Below are positions 34,899 to 43,247 of a stretch of DNA of 64,000 bases, piece by piece; the stretch's first letter is position 1, and each line of letters begins with the position of its first letter. Location of the stretch: the NCBI RefSeq assembly GCF_019670105.1, contig NZ_AP023032.1, positions 1,234,972 through 1,298,971 on the forward strand. Direction: 5' to 3'. The notes under the pieces are model-generated. The model was not told the DNA's origin and made no database searches. It saw only the letters and a list, made by a program, of their open reading frames with translations. The stretch comes from Agarivorans albus (GTDB lineage: Bacteria > Pseudomonadota > Gammaproteobacteria > Enterobacterales > Celerinatantimonadaceae). The position numbers and the translations under genes are program-made.

Positions 34899-36369
34899 GG
34901 TATTCACCTTGTTGATATGTATTCATTTTAGTTTTTTTTCAAATTTGGCACAAAGCACACAAATTGATAATGTTCACTTACTCCTTATCAGCAACGGTCA
35001 CTATGTAGATAAAATAAAGGACAGAAACCGAGATGGGTCGGGCTCTATAGTAGATTTTAATGGTGCTCACGTGTCTGCAATGGTCGTAAATTCAGTGCTA
35101 GATAAACACTTCGGTTTAGCTTCATCAACCTTGCTCCGTTCAGATGAGCATCAAATAGTGAGTAAGGATGATGTATTCAACATCCTGGATTCTTTAAAAA
35201 GAAAAATTAACACGGCAACCGAGAAAAGCTATCTAATTGTTTACTATGTAGGCCACGGCTTCGGAGAAGGGATCGCTTGGAACTACTTTCTTCAACCGGG
35301 AAATGTAGAATTTCCTAATGCTCTAAATTCCTTAGATGTTGAAACATTAGCAAGTCAACTTATTTACGTGGGAGATTTGAACGAAAAATTGATAGAGCTT
35401 GGCCTTCCTTACACATTACTTATTGATGCTTGTTATGAAGGAAGTGCTGTAGATCTATTTGCTACACCGCTTCTATCAGATACAGCTAAACAAAATCTAG
35501 AAGATGTTTCTGATGTATTAAAGTTTATGAACCAATTTCATGGTGATAATCCAGTTGTTTTCTCCACGCATCCGGGAAGCTATGTCCGCACTGTAACACC
35601 GCCGCTGAATCTTAATCTCTCCTATAACATAGGTCCACTTGCGCGTCGACTAGAACTCAGTTCGAAGCATTGGGCAATAACAAAAGGCTATGTAAAGCTG
35701 GAGGACGTCATTCACTCCATAATGTCTCCAAAATTGGACTCAGAAACACTACCTGCGGTGTCTTTCGCAAGCTTTGGACAACAATATGCTTTTCTCAAAA
35801 CTCAGGGGGGGGCTCGTGTCAAGGTTGATAGATTTTGGGGCTCGGCAACGACAAGTGATTTGCTGTTATTACAAGGGGCGATATCAGATGAATATGAACC
35901 AACTAATGATCAGGTTAAAGATACATTCGAAATTACTTTCGCGACTATTGCCATAATAGGAAAGCCTAACGAGTACATATCCGACGGTAAGGATTACGTT
36001 TTTACCTCGGGATTAGAAAAAATGAGCATAGATACTTTGACTGAAAACGAACTTATACTGCAAATGGAATTAGATGGTGAAAACTGGTTCTTTTCTATTG
36101 CGGTTCCTGAGGGAGAACCTTTCCAGCCCAAGTATTATGAAAATATTAGTCGGCATCCTTTCCAAGAAGGGGAGAATGCAGGATTGGATATTTCTGGTGC
36201 AGGTCGAGGTTGTAACGACATATCTGGTGACTTTAATATTGAATCTGTCAATTACTTAAATGGCATACCGAGTTCTTTATCTTTATCATTTACTCAGTTT
36301 TGCGATGATGAACCTAACCCTATCAAGGGAAGCCTAATAATCGAAATTCAAACGACCGATAGACTTTGA
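34882..36369 (+). CDS. Exported caspase-like (peptidase C14) protein
   Basis: 495 aa from the ATG at 34882, preceded by GAGGTGG. A signal peptide ends near LAQS, so it acts in the periplasm or outside. Residues about 28-195 form a caspase p20-like domain: HLLLISNGHY, then YYVGHGFGEG with catalytic His125 and LLIDACYEGS with Cys184. The C-terminal about 140 residues are a beta-sandwich-type domain with ISGAGRGCND, FTQFCDDE and a final G-x-I strand, a pattern seen in other exported proteins. It is the third gene of an overlapping operon. Most known defence caspases are cytoplasmic, so an exported one is unusual. Confidence 0.8.
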   Translation: MLPASKVFTLLICIHFSFFSNLAQSTQIDNVHLLLISNGHYVDKIKDRNRDGSGSIVDFNGAHVSAMVVNSVLDKHFGLASSTLLRSDEHQIVSKDDVFNILDSLKRKINTATEKSYLIVYYVGHGFGEGIAWNYFLQPGNVEFPNALNSLDVETLASQLIYVGDLNEKLIELGLPYTLLIDACYEGSAVDLFATPLLSDTAKQNLEDVSDVLKFMNQFHGDNPVVFSTHPGSYVRTVTPPLNLNLSYNIGPLARRLELSSKHWAITKGYVKLEDVIHSIMSPKLDSETLPAVSFASFGQQYAFLKTQGGARVKVDRFWGSATTSDLLLLQGAISDEYEPTNDQVKDTFEITFATIAIIGKPNEYISDGKDYVFTSGLEKMSIDTLTENELILQMELDGENWFFSIAVPEGEPFQPKYYENISRHPFQEGENAGLDISGAGRGCNDISGDFNIESVNYLNGIPSSLSLSFTQFCDDEPNPIKGSLIIEIQTTDRL

Positions 36370-36756
36370 GGCTATTTTCTCTTTTTAGCCATGGTTTTAC
36401 CTTTTATAGTTAAGTTACATTTTTTGCCATAAAAAGTGTCGAGTGTTCTCAGGCCTTACCAATCTGAAACCTTCCAAAAAGTATCAAAATATGTTGAACA
36501 TCAAAATAGCGCCCCAAAGTGGATGTTTAAGGGCTCTCCTGAGCTTTTATCACATAAAGAAATTGAAGACTTAACTGAAAGTTTGGCCGCTTGTCAGTAA
36601 ACTGTAGTGGCTGAGGGAGAAGGCTTAATGAGTATCAAGGCGCTTAAGGTGGACTGCAAACCTGTGGCGGTTTTGGTTCAAGTCGGTTAGTGTGATTGAG
36701 GTGGTTAATTTGGGTGTAGTGGTGTTTACAGCCACTTAGCTTATCGTTACAGGGCA
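36370..36756. other. Intergenic region with gene debris
   Basis: 387 bp after the caspase gene with only the two short frames mentioned and no strong terminator. Confidence 0.4.
36436..36600 (+). CDS. Small ORF, possible remnant
   Basis: 54 codons from a GTG, directly after an in-frame stop; ends LTESLAACQ. Helical, no recognised family. It may be the end of a lost gene rather than a real one. The rest of 36370-36756 shows only a further 20-codon frame. Confidence 0.3.
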   Translation: MSSVLRPYQSETFQKVSKYVEHQNSAPKWMFKGSPELLSHKEIEDLTESLAACQ

Positions 36757-37200
36757 ATGACTTTGACACATCATATAATTACATTCGAAATTCAAACAGG
36801 GCCAGTTGAAGATGGAACTGAGAAGGATATTGCGATTTTTATCCTTAATGAATTTTCTGCGCTAGCTGAAAAGCATGGTTTTCGGGAAGGCTTCTCGATA
36901 GAGGCCTCATGGAAAAAAGGATGTGTTCTTGAGCATATTTCTCTCTTGGTTACAAATGCAGATGCAGTCGTAACTGGTGTAACCGCTGCGGGCACTTATG
37001 TAGCACTAAAAGACTATAAGTCTCTTAGACAAAGTATTCTTTTGCTGCTGAATGATGTAAGAACTATAACGTATAAAACTAAGAAATTAACTTTTAAAGT
37101 CATCCGTGCTGTAATTTCAGAGAAACGAAAACCTCCGCTTCATGAGCGAATTGAGCCAACAATCAAACGAGATGATAATCCAAACCTTAAAAGCCTTTAA
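36757..37200 (+). CDS. Small protein of unknown function
   Basis: 147 aa. Residues 1-65 look like an alpha/beta unit; a weakly hydrophobic helix (AVVTGVTAAGTYVALKDY) is near 70-87; the tail is basic. No family recognised. It ends exactly where the right IS end begins to be recognisable, so its 3' part may be affected by that insertion. Confidence 0.5.
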   Translation: MTLTHHIITFEIQTGPVEDGTEKDIAIFILNEFSALAEKHGFREGFSIEASWKKGCVLEHISLLVTNADAVVTGVTAAGTYVALKDYKSLRQSILLLLNDVRTITYKTKKLTFKVIRAVISEKRKPPLHERIEPTIKRDDNPNLKSL

Positions 37201-37202
37201 TA

Positions 37203-37286
37203 AGCCGCAGCAATCGCTCCTGTTGGTCGCAGGGACAACCCAAACGCTATTGGCTTGAATACAAAACCGTGGCCAATTTAACTTGA
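37203..37286 (+). pseudogene. Transposase C-terminal remnant (right IS)
   Basis: A frame ending RYWLEYKTVANLT, closely like the tail in the left IS end. No intact transposase is left. Confidence 0.5.
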
Positions 37287-37294
37287 CCACTACA
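37263..37294. repeat. Inverted IS end, right
   Basis: Reverse complement of 27176-27207 with two mismatches; ends ACTTGACCACTACA. Together they frame 10.1 kb. Confidence 0.85.
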
Positions 37295-37558
37295 ATTCAC
37301 TATGTCACTAAAATGGTAATCTTTAAAGCTAGGTGTATTTTGATACATTCCTAACATCTATCACTGTAGGAACTGATACTTACGAACTCATGCAATCTCT
37401 GCACATGGTGAAAGCTTTTAAATATCAACATCGGACAAACTCGCTTAGCAATTCTATCAGCCCATACAATAACTCAGTTTTCTTATGGCATAGTCGATTT
37501 TGTCCTGCACCTAGTTTTTATTCGACACTCCTAGTTGGCTCAAGATAGTATTATTTTT
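37295..37558. other. Spacer after the right IS end
   Basis: 264 bp with no supported gene. Confidence 0.35.
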
Positions 37559-38077
37559 TCACCCTTCGGTAATCGCACCGGCAAAACTTAATCGTCCGTA
37601 CCATCCTGGCGAAAAGGTTATATGTTCGTCTAACCATGTGTTATCAGCACTAGCAAAAATCAGCGTGAATCCGGTAGCGTTTTTAAGCCACTGCTCCCAC
37701 CAGGTCCATAATGCATCTGCAATGTCATCATGCTTACCCGCCAAAATTTCGATGTCGTCGATAAACAATACGCAGTCTCCCTTCCGTACCAATTTGCAAG
37801 TTTCAGCGATAGCTTGCTCCCAATCGGTTAAATTCGGGGGAGGGATAGCAAACACCTCAGAGAGTTGGTTCGCTAAATCTAACAACTCATCAGCAAGCTT
37901 AAGGTTTCGTCCTCTACCCACAACTCTATATACCGGCACACCCAAATACTCAGAGATTGCCCGTATTAAGTAGTCCGAGTTGATACTTTGCTGCTTCCTT
38001 ATAACGTTGACCTTTGGGCGCTCACCTGGCTTAGAGAGCTGTTTGTAAAGGCACTTAAGGCTGCTTGAATGTTGCAA
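37559..38077 (-). pseudogene. Probably truncated AAA-type ATPase
   Basis: 172 codons whose first possible start is a TTG with no ATG in the frame. A Walker-B-like GDCVLFIDDIEIL (about 103-115) and a following WWEQWLKNATGFTLIFASADNTW strand-plus-helix resemble sensor regions of AAA ATPases, but no Walker A is present. Most likely the C-terminal part of an ATPase that lost its N-terminus. Confidence 0.5.
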
Positions 38078-38146
38078 AACAACTCCCGTTTAGACCGTTA
38101 CATTTGAACAAATAACCAATACTCGGAGTAGGTCGCGGGCAATTTC

Positions 38147-38302
38147 CTAACGACTTCTCCGCTTGAGCTTAAGCCCACGCCGTAAGAGTTTTTCTCTTAG
38201 GTTTTCTCGTGCTTGAGTCATCGATACGCCAGGGTTTACAAACTCATCACCGTCAAAAGGGTTGGGAATTACCCGACGCGCTACAAAGTGTCGCTTCTTC
38301 AT
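38147..38302 (-). CDS. Small basic protein, paralogue A
   Basis: 51 aa from the ATG at 38302 (a GTG at 38383 would give 78 aa; no good ribosome site for either). It carries RVIPNPF-x5-FVNPGVSMTQARENLREKLLRR. The same pattern occurs in the protein at 39157-39324. It is basic and could bind nucleic acid. No family was recognised. Confidence 0.55.
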   Translation of the reverse strand: MKKRHFVARRVIPNPFDGDEFVNPGVSMTQARENLREKLLRRGLKLKRRSR

Positions 38303-38383
38303 ACAGTTAGCGCCTATATCTGTGAAGTGACCACTGCTCCCGTCGAGGCTGTTCCTTCGTCTCCGTAACAAGGTACGCTTCAC

Positions 38384-38855
38384 TCTTACTCAATTTCAGT
38401 CTCTGACAACGCGATGAGGCATGGGTAGAACGTCTTAGCAAAACACGCTATTGATTCAGATTTACTCACCAGTCACTCCAAACTCTTTAGTTAATTCTAA
38501 TTCACATCTATATAATTCGCATGGCAGAAAAACCTGTTTTTCTAATATATTCAGTTAGTTTCGAAGTGATACTTACTATGTAGATGAACAGTATTTGATA
38601 TGCGATTTACTGTCGTAAGTTAAGTTGTCAACTTAAAATATCTGTTTATTTTGGGGTATTGAAGACCCAAATTAAGCACGATAATCATCGGAGTGATGCT
38701 CCGCTAACTACGTCTTGATTTGCTTTTATCCTTGCAGTTCAGCGAGCCTAATCTAGCGGACTCTCTTTGGATCATTAACAAGGTCTTAGGCAATTGGCTA
38801 TAGCAGGTCACTTCACTGGTATATTAGATCCGTAGTCAACCTATTATTGCTCGCT
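38384..38855. other. Intergenic region with a 17-bp palindrome
   Basis: 472 bp, no gene seen. Contains TTAAGTTG-T-CAACTTAA (38620-38636) and a small hairpin CGGAG/CTCCG near 38689-38703. Confidence 0.45.
38620..38636. repeat. Perfect 17-bp palindrome, operator-like
   Basis: TTAAGTTG, one base, CAACTTAA. It could be a repressor operator or a transposase half-site pair. Its core AAGTTG is shared with the repeats at 12631-12690. Confidence 0.45.
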
Positions 38856-39065
38856 TTAGAATTCAGCACCCTTAGGCTCGTCATCTTCATCATTGAGCTT
38901 CTCATTCAAATCTATTTCAACACCGTCGATGAGCTTATCTACCGATTCTCGCATCTCTTGAGTAAGCGGTACTGAGCATTTCAGTAAGTCTTGAAAGGCA
39001 TCGTCATAGAGCGCTTCTGCGTCCTCGGGGGGCGGGTTTATCTTCCCCTTCGTATCTTTGGTCAT
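38856..39065 (-). CDS. Small acidic protein
   Basis: 69 aa from the ATG at 39065, with GGAG upstream; a GTG 42 bases earlier is possible. Strongly acidic at the end (NEKLNDEDDEPKGAEF). It lies between the two basic paralogues, which might suggest a partner. No family recognised. Confidence 0.5.
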   Translation of the reverse strand: MTKDTKGKINPPPEDAEALYDDAFQDLLKCSVPLTQEMRESVDKLIDGVEIDLNEKLNDEDDEPKGAEF

Positions 39066-39156
39066 CAGTTCTACTCCAATACCAGTTTTCAGAAAATTAC
39101 AAAACACACACTATTTCTGGGCAATTAGAGGAAGGGGTGAGCAACCAACCTCTTGC

Positions 39157-39324
39157 CTATCGCTTCGCGGTGTTAGCAATCCCTCTTCGCCGAACGAGTT
39201 TCGCCTTGAGGTTTTCACTAGCTTGTGCGAATGAGACCCCAGGATTAACAAATCCAGGTTTTAGAAAAGGATTGGGGATAACCGCCGGGACATTTTCTTC
39301 TTCATATCGGTTCTGTAAATGCAT
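39157..39324 (-). CDS. Small basic protein, paralogue B
   Basis: 55 aa from the ATG at 39324. Contains AVIPNPF-x4-FVNPGVSFAQASENLKAKLVRRR, matching paralogue A in motif and layout with a basic end. Divergent from the transposition genes. Confidence 0.55.
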   Translation of the reverse strand: MHLQNRYEEENVPAVIPNPFLKPGFVNPGVSFAQASENLKAKLVRRRGIANTAKR

Positions 39325-39518
39325 GAATCTGAGAATATAGCGTAACGAGTCGTGCAATGAGTTTACGCCACGGACTAATCTTCGCTTATAGCAAAAAGTT
39401 CTAAAAAAACTTGATGCACTAGCTCTTCACTCCATGAAAAATGCCAAAAATCAAACTTCTTAATTTTCAGGTGTTTAGCAAAAAACACAAGCTCTGTACT
39501 GACATTTTATTAATTATT

Positions 39519-39556
39519 GCTAATAATAAGTTGTTGAAAAATAAAGAATTATTAGC
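39519..39556. promoter_or_regulatory. Inverted repeat upstream of tnsA
   Basis: GCTAATAAT (39519-39527) and ATTATTAGC (39548-39556) lie in the AT-rich region before tnsA. A possible operator for the tns operon. Confidence 0.4.
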
Positions 39557-39629
39557 ATTTGAATATGGTTATTTTGTAAGCTCTCGACTATCTTTCTTCG
39601 CTTACCCTCAACACTTAAGGAGAAAGAAG

Positions 39630-40259
39630 GTGAGCCTAAATAGAAAAATCGGAAAAGCGTCAATGATGAAAATCGCTCGCTTCGATTACAGCATAAAGAC
39701 AGGAACCTTACAGTACATGGAGTCCATGCTCGAAAGCGATGTCTGCTTATTGCTGGACTTTGACGATGAGGTTGTCAGTTACACCACCCAACCTGACAGT
39801 TTCATGAACCACTCGAAGGAGGGAAACTGGCGTCAGTATACCCCTGACCTGCTGATTCAATACTCTCGGCATTTTGACCACGGAGAAGTTAAGCCCGAAG
39901 CGAAAACCTATTCGGATGAATTCCAGAAAAAGCATGCATTGCACGAAAGTATTGTGAAGGAACAAACTGGCACAGAGCTAAAGCTTTTCACTGAGCCAAA
40001 GGTTCACCCTGATCGCTTAGTCCAACTGCGTCAGCTCAAGGCTTTTCATCGCTATGAGGCGATACCGTCACTCAACAAACAAGTGGTGCAGTTCATTAAA
40101 GATAACGGTGGTCAGGTAGTGCTCTCTGAGATTGATCACATCTGTGTGGAGCACGAGGCTTGGGTTTCCTATCCTATGGTCATGCTTGCTCATCAAGTGA
40201 TACGTTGCGTGTTTCCAGAGGTTATTAGACGTCACACTCTTGTGGAGGTGGCAGCATGA
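39630..40259 (+). CDS. tnsA: Tn7-like transposase subunit TnsA
   Basis: 209 aa from the GTG at 39630, selected since AAGGAG lies 7 bases upstream. TnsA is a restriction-enzyme-like nuclease that cuts the 5' ends of the transposon. The catalytic pattern is visible as YMESMLESD (Glu), YTPDLLI (Asp) and GEVKPEAK (Glu/Lys). The C-terminal half is the TnsC-contacting domain. The stop overlaps tnsB by 4 bp. A further in-frame upstream extension (from 39441) is unlike known TnsA and lies in promoter DNA. Confidence 0.9.
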   Translation: MSLNRKIGKASMMKIARFDYSIKTGTLQYMESMLESDVCLLLDFDDEVVSYTTQPDSFMNHSKEGNWRQYTPDLLIQYSRHFDHGEVKPEAKTYSDEFQKKHALHESIVKEQTGTELKLFTEPKVHPDRLVQLRQLKAFHRYEAIPSLNKQVVQFIKDNGGQVVLSEIDHICVEHEAWVSYPMVMLAHQVIRCVFPEVIRRHTLVEVAA

Positions 40260-42265
40260 ATCCGCAGACAGCTAAATCACCCTCTACCTATCAAGACCGC
40301 CCAACCCAGTTTGTCAAAGGCATGCTGTTAAGTTACGACAAGGAGGAGCACGTTGTTCGCACTGTTGAGCCGGATTATATGGTGCTGGAGAATACACTGA
40401 CCCACGAGCCCAAAATGCTGAAGACGGATGTATGGTCTCTTGCTTATCACGAAGGCTTTCTGAAGGTTACCGAAAGAGAAAATACGGTTGCCATCCATCC
40501 TATTACTGATGCTGAAAAGTTAGCCGAAGCCGAGCGTTGGTTAGCCTACCTGAACGAGTTAGACATTTCTGGTTCACCGGGCTCGATGGAAACGAGGCTT
40601 AAGGTCATCGACAGTGTTTCCAAACGGGTTAGTGACCCCAACCCACCGCATCAGATGAAGCTTTATCGTATGCATAAAAAGTGGGGGCGGAAAGGCAGGA
40701 ATATTTATGCCTTACTCAACACTAAGCTGACGCGCACTAAACCGGTCACCGAAGCTCAGTATGACTTTGCGATGGCCGTTATTGATGAACATTATCTGGT
40801 ACCGCATGGCGGTAACCGTTCTGCACTATATCGCACATACAAAGAAGCTTTTTATCTGGATATTAACCAAGAAAAATATGAACTCTGCGGTAAACCCATG
40901 TCCAAAACCTCGTTGGACAACCTATTAGATGAGCTGGACCCCTTCCAGGTTTCGGTTGCCCAGAAAGGGCTCAAAGCTGCCCGCGCTCTATTCAGAGACA
41001 GCAACGAGAAAATCATCACCAAGCACCCAGGGCAACGCGTGGAAATCGATGCTGTTCACTTAAATTTAGGGGTGCTTTGTGATGAAACGGGAGAGTATTT
41101 GGGGCGTATTATTTTGTTCCTCGCTATCGATGTGCATACCAGGTACATCCTAGGATACTCGATTGTCTACGGCACTAAACCGGCAGAATCTGCTGAAGCT
41201 GCTATGAACTTGCTGCGACATGTACTCTCGCCGAAGTTGAAAAACGGCAATTTTCAACATGATTGGCATACGATTGGAACACCGGAAGCATTTCATTCTG
41301 ATAATGGCGCAGGGTTTATATCAGAAACGGTGACTCACTTTTATGCTCTCCTTCATAGCAGTATCCATCGCGCTGAGTCCGGAAAGTCACAACGGCGTCC
41401 ATTTGTCGAACGTTTTAATCGCACTATTCGTGAGCAACTGATGACGAAAATTCCGGGGTATTTAGGTAAGCGCGTCGATGCGAAAGATTTCAATAAAACG
41501 GTAGAAGCGGCGGCAGTAATTACCCTGTCCGAGTTTATTCGGTACTTGGAAGAATACATCGTCGATTACTACCACCAAAATGCGCATAAAGGGTTAGATG
41601 GCTTAAGTCCGGCACAAAAGCTGGCTCAGTGTGTAGGCGATTTTTACCCAAGGCCCGCAGCGGATTTAGCGATGCTAGATACCCTGGTTGGCGCGACTTA
41701 TACGCGCACCATACAGGAAACGCAAGGAGTACAGATTGAAAACTTGTACTACAACTCGACTGAGTTGAAACACTTGCGGTTCAAGCTCATGCAGAAGCGC
41801 AATTCGACAAATAGCAAATCGAAAGACACCAAGTCGAGGAGTGACAAAGTAAAAGTCGAGGTCATATTTAACAAAAAGGACATTTCATCCGTCACTGTCA
41901 TTGTGCCGGGCGAGATGGAGATGATGATTGTACCTCTGCGCGATAAAACAGTCGCTCCAGGAACCAGCCTTGAAGCCTATCGGGCGCAAAATCAAGCCGC
42001 CAAAAAAGGAGCGCAAAACGCTGAGACTAAGACTTATCCATCAAAACATGGTGAGCACGGTAAACCTAAGAAACGTAAGCCTTCGTCGTCTGCGCCGAAG
42101 TCTAAAGCGTTAGAGAGCGGCAGCTATTGCCCTCAAACAACGCTTGAGGAGGGGGTGAATCGCTTTGCGAGAGACAACTCTAAACTGACGTATGTGCAAC
42201 CCAGCACTTCAGTGCTAGAGCCTCCTATCCCGGACTACTCCCGAGAATTGTCTGGAGGGCGATAG
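40256..42265 (+). CDS. tnsB: Tn7-like transposase subunit TnsB
   Basis: 669 aa. DDE integrase-type transposase that binds the ends and joins the 3' ends. Helix-turn-helix N-terminus, then catalytic Asp in VEIDAVHLNLGV, Asp in FHSDNGAGF and Glu in FVERFNRTIREQL, then a beta-barrel and a Lys/Ser/Pro-rich tail (about 570-640) that usually contacts TnsC. Overlaps tnsA by 4 bp and is followed directly by tnsC. Confidence 0.93.
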   Translation: MNPQTAKSPSTYQDRPTQFVKGMLLSYDKEEHVVRTVEPDYMVLENTLTHEPKMLKTDVWSLAYHEGFLKVTERENTVAIHPITDAEKLAEAERWLAYLNELDISGSPGSMETRLKVIDSVSKRVSDPNPPHQMKLYRMHKKWGRKGRNIYALLNTKLTRTKPVTEAQYDFAMAVIDEHYLVPHGGNRSALYRTYKEAFYLDINQEKYELCGKPMSKTSLDNLLDELDPFQVSVAQKGLKAARALFRDSNEKIITKHPGQRVEIDAVHLNLGVLCDETGEYLGRIILFLAIDVHTRYILGYSIVYGTKPAESAEAAMNLLRHVLSPKLKNGNFQHDWHTIGTPEAFHSDNGAGFISETVTHFYALLHSSIHRAESGKSQRRPFVERFNRTIREQLMTKIPGYLGKRVDAKDFNKTVEAAAVITLSEFIRYLEEYIVDYYHQNAHKGLDGLSPAQKLAQCVGDFYPRPAADLAMLDTLVGATYTRTIQETQGVQIENLYYNSTELKHLRFKLMQKRNSTNSKSKDTKSRSDKVKVEVIFNKKDISSVTVIVPGEMEMMIVPLRDKTVAPGTSLEAYRAQNQAAKKGAQNAETKTYPSKHGEHGKPKKRKPSSSAPKSKALESGSYCPQTTLEEGVNRFARDNSKLTYVQPSTSVLEPPIPDYSRELSGGR

Positions 42266-42266
42266 C

Positions 42267-43247
42267 ATGGATGAGCATAACCATAACCAAGAGCTTGATG
42301 CCTTTTTGGCACGTACGATTTTTTACCCTAAGTTCAAGGTTGCTTACGACACGTTGACTCATATCTACAAATTTGGCGGTCGCGATGCTGAACTGGTGGT
42401 GTTGATAGGACCTGTCGGGGCGGGTAAGAGTCATATGATTGAGCAACTGATGCTCGATTACCCGATTAGGGACACCGATGAGCAAACGTTCAGACCTATC
42501 TTGTATGCCCGCATACCACCTGAAAACACTTACGCGGGCTTACTCGGAAATCTGCTTGAAGCAATGGGAGATCCTTTACCGTGGCGCGGCTTGGTTGTTG
42601 AGCGTCGTATGCGGCTTAAGAGCTTAATTACTCAACAGCAAACTCGGATGATTACATTAGATGAGTCTCAGTCAGTTATTCCTCGCTCTGGAGCGGACGC
42701 TAAAACCGCAAACGTTAAACTGCTGCTTGAGCTGATGAATGATCTGAAAATCCCCATTTTGCTGGCTGGTAAGGAAGACTTACTTGCGCTGATGGCCGCA
42801 GACGATGCCATACGTTCTCGTACCCGCTGTAAGTTATCACTCAGTTATTTCTCGTGTATGACGAGAGCTGGAGCTTTCGACTTTGCCGACTATATCCAAG
42901 GCCTGATAGGGTTCTTTCCTCGTAAGGTGAAAGGGTTCAATTTTTTCAGTGTGTTAGATGATGGGAAACCAGTACTTAAGAAAGACATCAGTACTTTGAT
43001 TCGGTTAATACTCGCCACTGATGGCTGCCCTCGTAGTATTAGGTTCTTGTTCAAAGCGGTTATTGAACGTACCACTTCGGATACAGTTGTAGAACTTAAG
43101 CACTTTGCGGACGCTTTCTACACAGCGAGCAACCTGGAAATACCGCTGAGCTTTAATCCGCTTCTTGATAGCGAGTCTAGCGAGTCTATTGCTAAAGTTT
43201 CAGAAGAAGCAGAACGTCGGGGGTTGTATGACAGCGATGCCTTCTGA
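42267..43247 (+). CDS. tnsC: Tn7-like AAA+ regulator TnsC
   Basis: 326 aa. Walker A GPVGAGKSH near 50-58, Walker B MITLDESQ, and an Arg-rich sensor (RSRTRCKLSLSYF). TnsC links the target selector to TnsA/TnsB in an ATP-dependent way. One base separates it from tnsB; tniQ starts inside its 3' end, so the four genes are coupled. Confidence 0.93.
   Translation: MDEHNHNQELDAFLARTIFYPKFKVAYDTLTHIYKFGGRDAELVVLIGPVGAGKSHMIEQLMLDYPIRDTDEQTFRPILYARIPPENTYAGLLGNLLEAMGDPLPWRGLVVERRMRLKSLITQQQTRMITLDESQSVIPRSGADAKTANVKLLLELMNDLKIPILLAGKEDLLALMAADDAIRSRTRCKLSLSYFSCMTRAGAFDFADYIQGLIGFFPRKVKGFNFFSVLDDGKPVLKKDISTLIRLILATDGCPRSIRFLFKAVIERTTSDTVVELKHFADAFYTASNLEIPLSFNPLLDSESSESIAKVSEEAERRGLYDSDAF

Noticed and set aside
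27176-37294. Intact composite transposon with functional IS copies
   Set aside because: Only the IS ends and transposase tails remain; no complete transposase and no target duplication.
37559-38077. Functional TnsC-like ATPase
   Set aside because: No Walker A motif and no ATG; more likely a truncated gene.
39441-39629. Longer N-terminus for TnsA
   Set aside because: The DNA is AT-rich with an inverted repeat, and a better ribosome site lies at the GTG 39630.
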